The notes beneath the pieces were generated by a model. That model was not told the origin of the DNA, searched no databases, and saw only the letters and a program-made list of their open reading frames with translations. The position numbers were made by a program, and so were the translations under genes. A DNA stretch of 36,367 bases from a virus: positions 1 to 36,367 of the IMG/VR virus record IMGVR_UViG_3300037541_000777, one strand, 5' to 3'. Shown piece by piece: positions 7,307 through 14,470 of this stretch (its first letter is position 1; the number at the start of each line of letters is the position of its first letter).

Positions 7307-9172
7307 TCAAAAGATCGCGCCGGCGTCGCCGCTGTTTTCGGGCGGGGCGGCGCGCAAGAAACGGTCGTGCGCCATGATGAGCGCCACGATGCCGTCGATC
7401 TTCTCGGAGCTTTTTTCCTTGTCGGGTTTGATGTTGCCGGCGCTGTCGCCGCTCGCGGCGCAGTTGCTCGCCATCCAGCGGAGCACGGGGTGGTCGAAGT
7501 GCAGGAGCTTTTCCGTAAGCACGAGTTTTTCTATGGCCTTGCTCGGGGCGTTGAGGGTCAAAAAACCTTGGCGCACGGGCACGCATTGATAGCCGTCGCC
7601 GCTGAGCTGGGTGATAAGCTGGGTGACGTTATACGGATCAAAAGCGATCTCGGAGATCTGATAGACCGCGCCCAGGCGGAGGATGTGGGCGCGGATGGCA
7701 TCGTAGTCCACGATGTTGCCGGGGGTGGTGAATAAAAAACCTTCGTCGCGCCATTGGTCGAAGCGGATGCCGGTCGCATCGACGCGGGCCGGGAGATTGT
7801 CCTCGGGGATGAAGAGGAAGGGGAGCGTGGCGTAGAAACCGCCGCCGAGGTCGAACTCCAGGACAAAGGCAAAAAAATCGCCCACGCTCGCGCCGTCGAT
7901 CGCGGCTTTGCAAGGGGCGGTGCGGAGGGCGGCGAGCAAGTTTTCGCGGGTGTCGAATCGGCCGTTGCTCCGCCCGCACGCGGTCCACTTGGCCATGTTG
8001 ATCCAGCGCACCGACTGCTCGGTCCAGAGGCAGAAGTTGAGGCGCTTGATGAGATTGGCCTCGGTGGGGACGGTGGCGGCGGTGCCGATCTGCTCGCGGA
8101 GGTAGGAGGCGGGGAGGATCGTATCGAGGCCGGGGTTGGCCTTTTTCCACGCGGCGGGATCTCGCCAGTCGTCGCACGCGGGGCAGTTTTCATCGGGCTG
8201 GTCGAGGCCTTTTTCTAGGCACGCCGGGCAGGGGTCGAGCGTGCACACGTAGGCAAACCACGCATCATTCTGCGCGGTGCCCTCGAGGATGCGGACGGAG
8301 CTCTCGTGGTGTTGGCGACACACGGAGGTGCGGCCGAATCCGGAATTGGTTATTTCTAGGATGAGCGCATTTTGCCGGCGCTTGGTGCCGGCGCGGATCT
8401 TGGCCTGGACGGTGCCATCGGGGTGGGCGTGGAGCTCGTCGATGATGCCGATATGCACGCGCTTGCCGTCGAGGTTGTTGGCCTCGGAGCTAAGCGGGCG
8501 GAAGACGCCGTCGCCGTTGGTGATCGATCCGACTTGCAGCGCCAGGCGGCGGCGGAGCTCGGGCGAGGCCTCGACCATCATCTTCGCATCTTTGAAACAA
8601 ATGGCCGCCTGGTCTTTGGAGACGGCGGCGGAATAGATCTCGGGGGCGGTCTCGCGGTCGAGGGTGAGGCCGCCGAGGCCGATACCGGCGGCGAGCGGGG
8701 TCTTGCCGTTGCCCTTGCCGATCTCGACGTAGGCGTTGCGGAAACGGCGGAAGCCATCGGCGCGGTACCAACCGAAGAGGGATCCGATGATAAACGCTTG
8801 GAAATCGTGCAGGATGAACGGGGTGTTTTCCTCGAGGTGCAGGACCGATTCGAAGAAGAGGAGCCAGGCCTCGGCCTTGTCGGCACGCCACACGAGGGCG
8901 GGGGCCGGAGAGGTGCCCACGGAACACACGGAAGACACGGAAGCCGGAAGGGGGCGGCCGTGATCGTCGAAGCCGGCGCGGGCGAGGTCGGCGAGGTGGC
9001 GCTCGCAGGCCATACGGACAAAGCGCCCGGCGAGGATTTCGCCGGCCACGACGCCGCGGGCGTAGGCGTGCACGCGCGGCTCTTTGGGCGGCGGCGCCGC
9101 CGGGCGGCCCGTAGCACGGGCGGGCAATTTGGTCACGCGGCGGGCGGTGGGTTTGGGGCGGAGGGTGGGCAC
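7307..9172 (-). CDS. terL: Terminase large subunit
   Basis: The packaging motor: an N-terminal ATPase drives DNA into the prohead and a C-terminal RNase H-like nuclease cuts concatemers. In the 621-residue protein, IGKGNGKT at about 151-158 is the Walker A motif and VHIGIIDEL at 239-247 the Walker B motif with catalytic Glu. DGASVGD near 426-432 fits the first nuclease aspartate region. Two oddities are visible. Residues 78-86 (SVSSVCSVG) are a translated nonamer repeat inserted between the N-terminal helices and the ATPase. A cysteine cluster (C310, C315, C318, C330, C333) could bind zinc. The start is GTG at 9172, three bases after the small subunit's stop. Confidence 0.95.
   Translation of the reverse strand: MPTLRPKPTARRVTKLPARATGRPAAPPPKEPRVHAYARGVVAGEILAGRFVRMACERHLADLARAGFDDHGRPLPASVSSVCSVGTSPAPALVWRADKAEAWLLFFESVLHLEENTPFILHDFQAFIIGSLFGWYRADGFRRFRNAYVEIGKGNGKTPLAAGIGLGGLTLDRETAPEIYSAAVSKDQAAICFKDAKMMVEASPELRRRLALQVGSITNGDGVFRPLSSEANNLDGKRVHIGIIDELHAHPDGTVQAKIRAGTKRRQNALILEITNSGFGRTSVCRQHHESSVRILEGTAQNDAWFAYVCTLDPCPACLEKGLDQPDENCPACDDWRDPAAWKKANPGLDTILPASYLREQIGTAATVPTEANLIKRLNFCLWTEQSVRWINMAKWTACGRSNGRFDTRENLLAALRTAPCKAAIDGASVGDFFAFVLEFDLGGGFYATLPFLFIPEDNLPARVDATGIRFDQWRDEGFLFTTPGNIVDYDAIRAHILRLGAVYQISEIAFDPYNVTQLITQLSGDGYQCVPVRQGFLTLNAPSKAIEKLVLTEKLLHFDHPVLRWMASNCAASGDSAGNIKPDKEKSSEKIDGIVALIMAHDRFLRAAPPENSGDAGAIF
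8915..8943 (-). repeat. Triple-nonamer repeat, copy 4 (inside terL)
   Basis: Read in frame within the terminase as SVSSVCSVG. The flanks (GCCGGAGAGGTG before, GCCGGAA after, plus strand) are shared with copy 9, giving about 46 bases of near-identity. Confidence 0.92.
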
Positions 9173-9175
9173 GGG

Positions 9176-9697
9176 TTAGCCGCGGGCGAGGTTTTGGGCT
9201 TGGGTGAAGGGGGAGACATTCTCGCCGTCGAGGGGGAGCTCGGCTTGGCCGGGGTTGACCCGGATGCGAGTGCGGGCGGCGGGGTTGAGGCCGAGAGAAT
9301 TTCCGTGGGTGGTCATCTCTTTGTCCGCTTGCTTGCGTTGGCCGGTAAGGAGGTTGAGGCGGTTGAGGGTGAAACCGCGCTCTTCGCCGGTGAGCTTGCG
9401 GCGGTCGAGCTTGCGCTCGAGCCGGGGCACGGTCGCGACGGCGTGCTCCCAGCGGGCGCGGGCGTCGCAGTAGCGCGCGAGGATGTCGCGATCGGCGCCG
9501 GTGAGCCAGCCAGGGACTTTCTCCATGATCGCCACGATCTCAAACCAACACCGTTTTGCGGCGGGCGGGAGGTAGCGCGGGGGCTCGCCGACGCCAGGCG
9601 TGGGCGCGGGCTCGTCGCCACGGTCGTCGTGCGAGCGGTGGCCGGCGTTGCCCTCGAGGGCTTTGATCGAGGTGGGTTTGGAGGGACGGCCGCGCAT
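9176..9697 (-). CDS. terS: Terminase small subunit (P27 family)
   Basis: Recognises viral DNA and recruits the large subunit for packaging. The 173-residue protein has the P27-family opening MRGRPSKPTSIKALEGNAGH, a PPRYLPPAAKRCWFEI segment, a helical middle containing TGADRDILARYCDARARW, and a C-terminal LGLNPAARTRI motif. Length is normal for the family. It lies directly between the HNH endonuclease and the large terminase, the usual order in HNH-associated packaging modules. The start ATG follows the upstream TAA by a single base, with no Shine-Dalgarno sequence. Confidence 0.93.
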   Translation of the reverse strand: MRGRPSKPTSIKALEGNAGHRSHDDRGDEPAPTPGVGEPPRYLPPAAKRCWFEIVAIMEKVPGWLTGADRDILARYCDARARWEHAVATVPRLERKLDRRKLTGEERGFTLNRLNLLTGQRKQADKEMTTHGNSLGLNPAARTRIRVNPGQAELPLDGENVSPFTQAQNLARG

Positions 9698-9698
9698 T

Positions 9699-10376
9699 TT
9701 AAGGAGTGGCCCGCAAATCGGCGCGGATCTCGGAGGAGTTGCCCACGGAACACACGGAAGACACGGAAGCGCCGGAGGCTTGGGAAACGGTGTCGCCGTG
9801 CGACCCGTGCGCGCCGCGGAAGCCGCCGTCTTCGGTGGCGGTTTTGGTGTCGTGCTGGCGTTTGCTCAGGGCTTGGAGATTCCACTCGGCCCAGAATAAA
9901 TTCTGGTCGCCGCGGTGCGGGATGATGTGGTCGCACACTTCGACGCGGTCGGCGGCGGTGATCAGCATCGTCTCAGGCGTGACGCCGGGGCCGAGGTGCA
10001 ACGTGTAGATCGGATGGGCCGCCAAGAAATCGCCGCCGGGGCGACCGGGGGCGAGAAAGTAGATCGAGCGGTTTTGCAACTGGGCCGCGATGCGTAGGCC
10101 GTGGAACTCGAGGGCGAGCCGGGGCGACCACGCCGGGCCGCGGGTGAGGTAGCCCAGGGAAAAAGGAAACTGCCGGCGGATGGCGAGCGAGAGCGCGGCC
10201 CAGCGGTGGCCGTAGCCGCGGGACGCGGCCGAGCCGCGGCGGTCGTCGAGCGTCGAGCGGGTGGCCGCGATCTCGGCGCGCTCGGCGGTGGCGTGGGCGC
10301 TGCAGTAGCGCGAGCCAGGCGCGGCGAGGCCGGAGCAACGAAGGGCGCGGCAGGGCTTGGCGGGAGCGTAGGGCAT
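9699..10376 (-). CDS. HNH endonuclease of the packaging module
   Basis: HNH nucleases next to terminase assist specific DNA cleavage during packaging in several phages. The 225-residue protein has an N-terminal zinc-binding pattern (C9, C14, C25, H28), the segment SRGYGHRWAAL common in this family, and an HNH core with DH at 149-150, H154, N166 and H175. After about residue 180 the family homology seems to stop. The tail contains GAHGSHG and a translated nonamer repeat (SVSSVCSVG near 204-212), so the C-terminus looks extended by repeat sequence. The start ATG directly follows eight A residues, which also include the upstream TAA. Confidence 0.88.
   Translation of the reverse strand: MPYAPAKPCRALRCSGLAAPGSRYCSAHATAERAEIAATRSTLDDRRGSAASRGYGHRWAALSLAIRRQFPFSLGYLTRGPAWSPRLALEFHGLRIAAQLQNRSIYFLAPGRPGGDFLAAHPIYTLHLGPGVTPETMLITAADRVEVCDHIIPHRGDQNLFWAEWNLQALSKRQHDTKTATEDGGFRGAHGSHGDTVSQASGASVSSVCSVGNSSEIRADLRATP
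9741..9769 (-). repeat. Triple-nonamer repeat, copy 5 (3' end of HNH gene)
   Basis: Read in frame as SVSSVCSVG near the C-terminus of the HNH endonuclease. Confidence 0.92.
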
Positions 10377-10382
10377 TTTTTT

Positions 10383-10631
10383 TTAGGCGGCGGCGGAGGA
10401 GGCGGAGGAGTTGCCCACGGAACACACGGAAGACACGGAAGCCGGAGCCGGAGCCGGAGAAGGGGACGGGCGCCGGGCTTGCTCGTAGATGATCCAGCAT
10501 TGAGAGCCGAAGGCGTAGGGGTTGATCGCGGTGGGGTCGCCGGCATCGCGGCGGCCGTAGCAGGCGGCCCGATGCCAGGCGGGAGGGGTGGCGGGTTTCA
10601 CGCGGCGGGGCGGTGTTGGGCTTGGCGGCAT
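10383..10631 (-). CDS. Small hypothetical protein ending in nonamer-encoded tail
   Basis: An 82-residue protein with a Pro/Arg-rich N-terminus, a middle containing CYGRRDAGDPTAINPYAFGS and CWIIYEQARR, and an Ala/Pro/Ser tail that includes the translated repeat SVSSVCSVG. It starts 34 bases inside the end of the upstream gene in another frame and stops six bases before the HNH start. No domain was recognised. Reality is supported by close packing and by a protein-like middle section; the tail is low-complexity. Confidence 0.55.
   Translation of the reverse strand: MPPSPTPPRRVKPATPPAWHRAACYGRRDAGDPTAINPYAFGSQCWIIYEQARRPSPSPAPAPASVSSVCSVGNSSASSAAA
10413..10441 (-). repeat. Triple-nonamer repeat, copy 6
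   Basis: Read in frame as SVSSVCSVG at the C-terminus of the 82-residue hypothetical protein. Confidence 0.92.
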
Positions 10632-11254
10632 TTTTCGGTGAGGTAGCGGCGATAGGAGGCGTCGAGATCGGGCCATTGAGCGCCGGCGCGGGCGTTGCCG
10701 GCGGCGAAGGGGGCGTCGGGCGTGTTGGCGTTGATCCACTCGCGCCAACCGGCGGGCTCGTCTTCCACGAGCTTCACCGCCGCGGCCACGGCGCGGTTGC
10801 CGGCGAGCTTGCCCCAGTGATCGACGAGAAGCCGCGCCGTGAGGCTTTGCGTGGGAAATAGTTTTTTGAACACGCCGGCGGCGGCGATGAGATCCTCGGG
10901 GTGCAGATCGGCCTTGACCCGCTGGATCGCGGCCACGGCGTGGCGGATCTTGCGCGCGCCGGCCTCGGTGAGGCGCGTGGGATCGCTGCCCTCGAGCTCG
11001 CACACGGTGCGGCACAAGCGGTCGAAAAAGTAGCGGACGGGGAAGGGCTCGGGATTTTCGGCTGAGCCTGGGCGGCGGCGAGGATTGGCGGCGGCTTGCT
11101 GGCGCTCCAGCTCGGCAACGATGAGCGCGCCGGCCATGATCCACTCGCCGCGCTCGAGCTCGGCGAGGACGGCCGCCACGGGCTCGGCCACGGGCTCGCC
11201 GCCGCCAAAGTGGCGGGAGCGGGCAAGGGCGATGAGCTCGAGGGGCGTGGGCAT
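10598..11254 (-). CDS. Replication-region protein sharing a C-terminal domain with its neighbour
   Basis: A 218-residue protein. The first half is helical with AVLAELERGEWIMAGALIV; the second half includes LTEAGARKIRHAVAAIQ. Its C-terminal 90 residues resemble the C-terminus of the replication-initiator-like protein at 11509-12468: both have EPAGWR(E/D)WI, a PD(A/S)PFA motif, and WPDLD followed by RR and a short helical end. The shared module suggests a common partner, perhaps a helicase or the host replisome, but this is inference. The ATG follows seven A residues. The protein's stop lies within the next gene. Confidence 0.65.
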   Translation of the reverse strand: MPTPLELIALARSRHFGGGEPVAEPVAAVLAELERGEWIMAGALIVAELERQQAAANPRRRPGSAENPEPFPVRYFFDRLCRTVCELEGSDPTRLTEAGARKIRHAVAAIQRVKADLHPEDLIAAAGVFKKLFPTQSLTARLLVDHWGKLAGNRAVAAAVKLVEDEPAGWREWINANTPDAPFAAGNARAGAQWPDLDASYRRYLTEKCRQAQHRPAA

Positions 11255-11259
11255 TTTTT

Positions 11260-11499
11260 TTAGAAGGTGCCCACGGAACACACGGAAGACACGGAAGCCG
11301 GAGAAGTGGCGCGGGTGCGGCGGCGAGAGACGGCGAGGATGCGGATGGCGGCGGCGCGGCGGGCCTCGAGGGGTGCGGCGGGGTTGTCCATCTCGCGGCG
11401 GTCGTAGGTGCCGGCGACGGCGGTTTCGCAATCGGGGCAAAGCATCGTCTCGGGGAGCTTTTGGCCGCGACACGGGCATCGGGTGTTTTCGTAGGACAT
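11260..11499 (-). CDS. Small zinc-ribbon-like protein with nonamer-encoded tail
   Basis: A 79-residue protein. The N-terminus has paired cysteines (RCPCRGQKL and LCPDCETA), a pattern suited to one zinc ribbon. It is followed by a basic helical segment with EARRAAAIRI and a C-terminal tail that is a translated nonamer repeat (SVSSVCSVGTF). It sits between the two proteins that share a C-terminal domain, so a role in replication or its control is plausible but unproven. The start ATG has no Shine-Dalgarno sequence. Confidence 0.68.
   Translation of the reverse strand: MSYENTRCPCRGQKLPETMLCPDCETAVAGTYDRREMDNPAAPLEARRAAAIRILAVSRRRTRATSPASVSSVCSVGTF
11269..11298 (-). repeat. Triple-nonamer repeat, copy 7
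   Basis: Read in frame as SVSSVCSVG. It forms the last residues of the zinc-ribbon-like protein, whose stop follows directly. Confidence 0.92.
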
Positions 11500-11508
11500 G
11501 CGGGAAAT

Positions 11509-12468
11509 TTACGCGGCGGCGGCGGGTTGGGTGAGTTGGCGGAGGAGGTGGCGGCGGTGGTCGGGGTCGAGGTCGGGCCACGCGAGGCCGGACTTTTCGC
11601 CGCCCGGGGCAAAGGGGCTGTCGGGGCAGTTTTCGGCGATCCAGTCGCGCCAGCCGGCGGGCTCGGCCGGGACGGCGGGCGTGGGGCGGAGAGCGGTCGC
11701 GGCGGGTTGCAGGCGGGGCCAATGCTTGGCGAGGGCGTGGGCAGTAAGCGTGGCCGTGGGAAAGGCGCGGCGGTAGGCGGCGGCGGCGGCGGCGATCTCG
11801 GCGGCGGTGACGGTGGGCGACGCGGTGAGGATCTCGCGGGCGGCGTGCTGGAGCTCGCGGTGGGCGGCGGGCGTAAGCTCGGTGCCGGCGGTGCCCTCGG
11901 CTTGGCGGAGGGCCGCGACGACGACGGCGGCGGGCAGATTAAAACCCAACGGCACGGGCTTGGGAGACGAAGGCGAAGCCGATGAAAACTCTCCCTTCGC
12001 CGCCGGAGGCGGCGGGATCGGCCGAGCGGAAGATTGTATCTCTATCTCTTCCTCTATCTCTGGTCCCGGTTTTGGTCCCGGTGAATGTCCCGATGGCATC
12101 GGGACATTTCTCCCGGTTTTGTCCCGTTGGCGTTGGGATGCTTTCTTGCGGTTTTCCATGGCGCGGGCTTTGGCGGAGCTTCCGTTGTGGCGGTCGAAGT
12201 TGACGAAGCAGAGGGCGCCATCGGTGCCGGTGAGCCAACCGACGTGCCGGAGCGCGGACGCGAATCGGCGTTGATTGGTGAGGCGGTCGACAAAGGCTTC
12301 GGTGATGGGGAGGGCCTCGCCGTTTTCGCTGTTGAGATTGGCCCAACCCCAGAGGCGGAGGAGCTTGCCGACCACGGCGTCTTGATCGACGCGTAGGTGC
12401 GTCGCCATGGCCACGACTTCCGGTTTATCGGGGGTCGTGATTTCGATTTTGATCCAGTCGCCGCTCAT
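11509..12468 (-). CDS. Replication initiator-like protein (winged-helix N-terminus)
   Basis: A 319-residue protein. Residues 1-105 match a phage replication protein pattern I recognise: GDWIKIEITTPDKPEV, a winged-helix-like part with VVGKLLRLWGWANL, then GWLTGTDGALCFVNFDRHNG. Such proteins typically bind the phage origin and recruit helicase or its loader. A Pro/Ser/Glu-rich linker (about 110-175) follows, then a helical region and the C-terminal module shared with the 10598-11254 product (EPAGWRDWI, PDSPFA, WPDLD). It is likely the main replication protein of this phage. An origin often lies inside such genes, but no iterons were identified here. Confidence 0.78.
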   Translation of the reverse strand: MSGDWIKIEITTPDKPEVVAMATHLRVDQDAVVGKLLRLWGWANLNSENGEALPITEAFVDRLTNQRRFASALRHVGWLTGTDGALCFVNFDRHNGSSAKARAMENRKKASQRQRDKTGRNVPMPSGHSPGPKPGPEIEEEIEIQSSARPIPPPPAAKGEFSSASPSSPKPVPLGFNLPAAVVVAALRQAEGTAGTELTPAAHRELQHAAREILTASPTVTAAEIAAAAAAYRRAFPTATLTAHALAKHWPRLQPAATALRPTPAVPAEPAGWRDWIAENCPDSPFAPGGEKSGLAWPDLDPDHRRHLLRQLTQPAAAA

Positions 12469-12498
12469 AGGTGGGAAGGGGGAAAAGGGCGGAAAAAA

Positions 12499-12891
12499 TT
12501 AGTCGCGGAAGGCCCGGGCAAATTCGGGGTGGGAGAGGGCGCCGTGGAAGGGGCCGCCGCGCTCGGCGTGCTCGAGGTCCCAACGGGGGCCGAGGTTGCG
12601 GAACGCTCGGTTGCGGGCGAGCGTGCCACGGGTGAGCTCGAAAATGGTGCGCGTGCCACGGAGCCGGGCATAGGCGCGGGGCCATAGCTCGGAATCGCGC
12701 CGGCCGGCGCCGGGGATGCGCTTGAGCTCGCAGGCGCGGGCGGGGCGGTTGTGGAAAACCTCGGCGGCCTCGGCGGCGGTGAAGACGGGGCGGGCGTAGT
12801 TGGGCGGGAAGGGCGTGGGCGTGGGCGTAGTTTCGGAGGGGGTGCCCACGGAACACACGGAAGACACGGAAGCTGAGGCGGGGGAAATCAT
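12499..12891 (-). CDS. Hypothetical early protein with nonamer-encoded N-terminus
   Basis: A 130-residue protein whose start overlaps the upstream stop (ATGA). Residues 8-16 are the translated nonamer repeat SVSSVCSVG. After a Pro/Thr linker comes FTAAEAAEVFHNRPARACEL, which may be a helix-turn-helix-like segment, and a charged C-terminal half with GPRWDLEHAERGG. The normal protein may therefore begin after the repeat, with the repeat added to its front. No family was recognised. It lies between a small membrane protein and the replication initiator. Confidence 0.6.
   Translation of the reverse strand: MISPASASVSSVCSVGTPSETTPTPTPFPPNYARPVFTAAEAAEVFHNRPARACELKRIPGAGRRDSELWPRAYARLRGTRTIFELTRGTLARNRAFRNLGPRWDLEHAERGGPFHGALSHPEFARAFRD
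12844..12872 (-). repeat. Triple-nonamer repeat, copy 8
   Basis: Read in frame as SVSSVCSVG at the N-terminus of the 130-residue early protein. Confidence 0.92.
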
Positions 12892-13055
12892 CGGCGAAGG
12901 GTGCGGACGGGGTCGAAGGTATCGGCAAGATCGCGGCGGGTGCGGCGGGGCCAACGGGTACTAGTGAGAAATTCGGCGACGGTGCAGAGCAGCCAGGCCA
13001 CGCCAAAGGCGCAGAGGACCAGCCAAAAGCCAAAACCGATCAGAGCCCTTTTCAT
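12888..13055 (-). CDS. Small single-pass membrane protein
   Basis: A 55-residue protein: basic start (MKRA), one membrane segment at about residues 5-30 with IGFGFWLVLCAFGVAW, then a basic cytoplasmic-type tail (RWPRRTRRDL). It is coupled by ATGA overlaps to the gene before it (13052-13471) and the gene after it (12499-12891), which supports it as real. Possible roles include superinfection exclusion or anchoring a replication factor, but nothing in the sequence decides. A longer reading from 13094 would lie in the preceding gene. Confidence 0.62.
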   Translation of the reverse strand: MKRALIGFGFWLVLCAFGVAWLLCTVAEFLTSTRWPRRTRRDLADTFDPVRTLRR

Positions 13056-13471
13056 GCGGCGAGCCCCTGGGCGGGGGCGAGGGCGGCGATGCAACGGGCG
13101 CGGAGGGCTTGGTAATCGGCCTCGACGGTGGGCTTTTGCGCCCGGCGCGAGGTGATGGCGGCGACTGCAAAGGCGACGAGGTCGTGCGTGCGGCAGAAGG
13201 CCCGCGCGAGGGCGGCGGTGCGCTGGGGCAAGAGCTCGGCGGCGAGGGCGATGGCCATGTGCCGGGGCAATACGATATCATCGGTGCGGCGGGAGCCGAG
13301 CAGTTGGGCGACCGCAAAGCCGTAGTGGGCGGCGACGATCTCTTGGATGAGGCGGACGGCGGCGTTGGCCTCGGGGACGCGGGCGGAGTCGGCCCGGGCG
13401 ATGAGCCGCATGGTCTTGCTTATCTGGGCTTGCTGGCGAGCAAGCCGGGCGAGCAGTTGGGGAATGGTCAT
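13052..13471 (-). CDS. Stand-alone DnaA domain IV-like DNA-binding protein
   Basis: A 139-residue protein. Residues about 40-125 align by eye with the C-terminal DNA-binding domain IV of the initiator DnaA: IQEIVAAHYGFAVAQLLGSR corresponds to its first helices, LPRHMAIALAAEL to the R-P-R-x-x-A-M-x-L segment, and THDLVAFAV to the signature helix that reads the DnaA box. The ATPase domain is absent. DnaA uses this domain to bind DnaA boxes, so this protein may occupy phage or host DnaA boxes, either to start phage replication or to block the host. It is coupled to the downstream membrane protein by ATGA and lies upstream of the replication initiator. Confidence 0.75.
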   Translation of the reverse strand: MTIPQLLARLARQQAQISKTMRLIARADSARVPEANAAVRLIQEIVAAHYGFAVAQLLGSRRTDDIVLPRHMAIALAAELLPQRTAALARAFCRTHDLVAFAVAAITSRRAQKPTVEADYQALRARCIAALAPAQGLAA

Positions 13472-13483
13472 GGGGGAAACGGA

Positions 13484-13861
13484 TCAGGCGGCGCGGCGGG
13501 CGGTGAGGGCGCGGCGGGCGTAGTCGGTGAGGGCGAGGTCGAAGATCGCAAAGACCCGGGCGTTTTTCTGCCACACGGGATAGAGCGCGCCGGAGCGGCG
13601 GAGGGCATGGACCTCGTCGTCGGTAGTGATGCCGAGGCGGCGGAGGCGGGGATCGGCGGCGGCCTCGCCGGCGGTGAGGGTGGGGTGGGCCGGGTTGTCT
13701 AAATTGTGCTCGGCGCCGGCGGAGTCGGTCCAGACCGTGCCGCGGCGCACGTCGAGCACGAGGCCAGGGCAGGGGATGAGCCGGCCAAGACTTGGAGCGG
13801 GGGCCTGAGATTGAGAGACAAGATCGAGCGAGGCGGCGGGCGTGGGCGCGGGCTTTTTCAT
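13484..13861 (-). CDS. Hypothetical early protein
   Basis: A 125-residue soluble protein of unknown function. The middle holds LIPCPGLVLDVRRGTVWTDS, suggesting short beta strands, followed by LGITTDDEVHALRRSGALYP and a helical C-terminus with FDLALTDYARRALTARRAA. It has no membrane segment, cysteine motif or repeat. It sits in the early operon between the excisionase-like gene, three bases upstream, and the DnaA domain IV-like gene. Confidence 0.6.
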   Translation of the reverse strand: MKKPAPTPAASLDLVSQSQAPAPSLGRLIPCPGLVLDVRRGTVWTDSAGAEHNLDNPAHPTLTAGEAAADPRLRRLGITTDDEVHALRRSGALYPVWQKNARVFAIFDLALTDYARRALTARRAA

Positions 13862-13864
13862 GAG

Positions 13865-14185
13865 TTAGGCGGCGATTTTTTGGGAAAGGGGAGCAGGCCG
13901 CGCCGGGGCGGGCTTGGCGGGGCGCTTTTTCTGGGTCTCGCGCTCGAGGGCGGCGTCGAGTTGGCTGCGGGCGTAGCGGCCATTTTGCGCGGAGGTGACG
14001 CGCCATCGGCCGGCCCAGCGGTAAAAGGCCGAGTCGCTCTCGTGCTTGGTGTAGGCGATGGCCTCGGTGGTGGTGAGGATCCGGTCGGTGAGCGTAGGCC
14101 GGGCGACGGCCTCGCGGATGAGGGCGAGCAACTGGTCGCGCTGGGCGAGGTCGACCGTGACGGTGATGGGATCGAGCGAGGCCAT
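13865..14185 (-). CDS. Excisionase-like helix-turn-helix protein
   Basis: A 106-residue protein. Residues about 33-80 resemble the winged helix of excisionase/MerR-type small DNA-binding proteins: ILTTTEAIAYTKHES, then AFYRWAGRWRV and NGRYARSQLDAALERE. In these families, the first helix pair reads DNA and a wing with a G-R/K-Y motif follows. The C-terminus is Pro/Ala/Lys-rich. In a phage with a tyrosine integrase, a small protein of this kind may bend DNA for excision or act as a regulator. It begins three bases from its neighbour's stop, inside the early operon rather than beside the integrase. Confidence 0.6.
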   Translation of the reverse strand: MASLDPITVTVDLAQRDQLLALIREAVARPTLTDRILTTTEAIAYTKHESDSAFYRWAGRWRVTSAQNGRYARSQLDAALERETQKKRPAKPAPARPAPLSQKIAA

Positions 14186-14188
14186 GGG

Positions 14189-14470
14189 CTAGGCGGCGGA
14201 GCGGCGGTTGAGCTCGGGGTCGAGCGTGAGGGTGCCTCGGGCGAGCACTTCCAGCAGGAGGGCGTCGCCCTCGGCAGGGCCAAGGTCCAGAGTGTGGGAG
14301 CGGCCGGAGACTTGCCAGCGGCCGGAGGGGAGCATCGTGCAGAAACCGGCCGAAGCCGGGACGTGCGTGCGGGCAAAGGCCTCGGCAAGCTGGGCGTGAC
14401 TAAAGGGAGTCATACCGAGCACGGGGTCGAGGGTGCCGTAGGTGCGGTGGCGGAGTATGACGTATTTCAT
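14189..14470 (-). CDS. Hypothetical early protein
   Basis: A 93-residue protein. The first 60 residues look like a small alpha/beta fold (MKYVILRHRTYGTLDPVLG, FSHAQLAEAFARTH, GRWQVSGRSHTLDLG), and a helix with EGDALLLEVLARG follows. No family was recognised. The start at 14470 overlaps the stop of the 33-residue membrane protein (ATGA) and is preferred over readings that begin farther upstream inside other genes. Confidence 0.58.
   Translation of the reverse strand: MKYVILRHRTYGTLDPVLGMTPFSHAQLAEAFARTHVPASAGFCTMLPSGRWQVSGRSHTLDLGPAEGDALLLEVLARGTLTLDPELNRRSAA

Noticed and set aside
10383-11722. Long minus-strand Arg/Pro-rich frames over the replication region
   Set aside because: Composition is typical of shifted frames of GC-rich genes; the genes called here have balanced composition and tight junctions.
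8915-12872. CRISPR array
   Set aside because: The repeated elements are short triple nonamers dispersed over kilobases, without regular spacers and with no cas genes.
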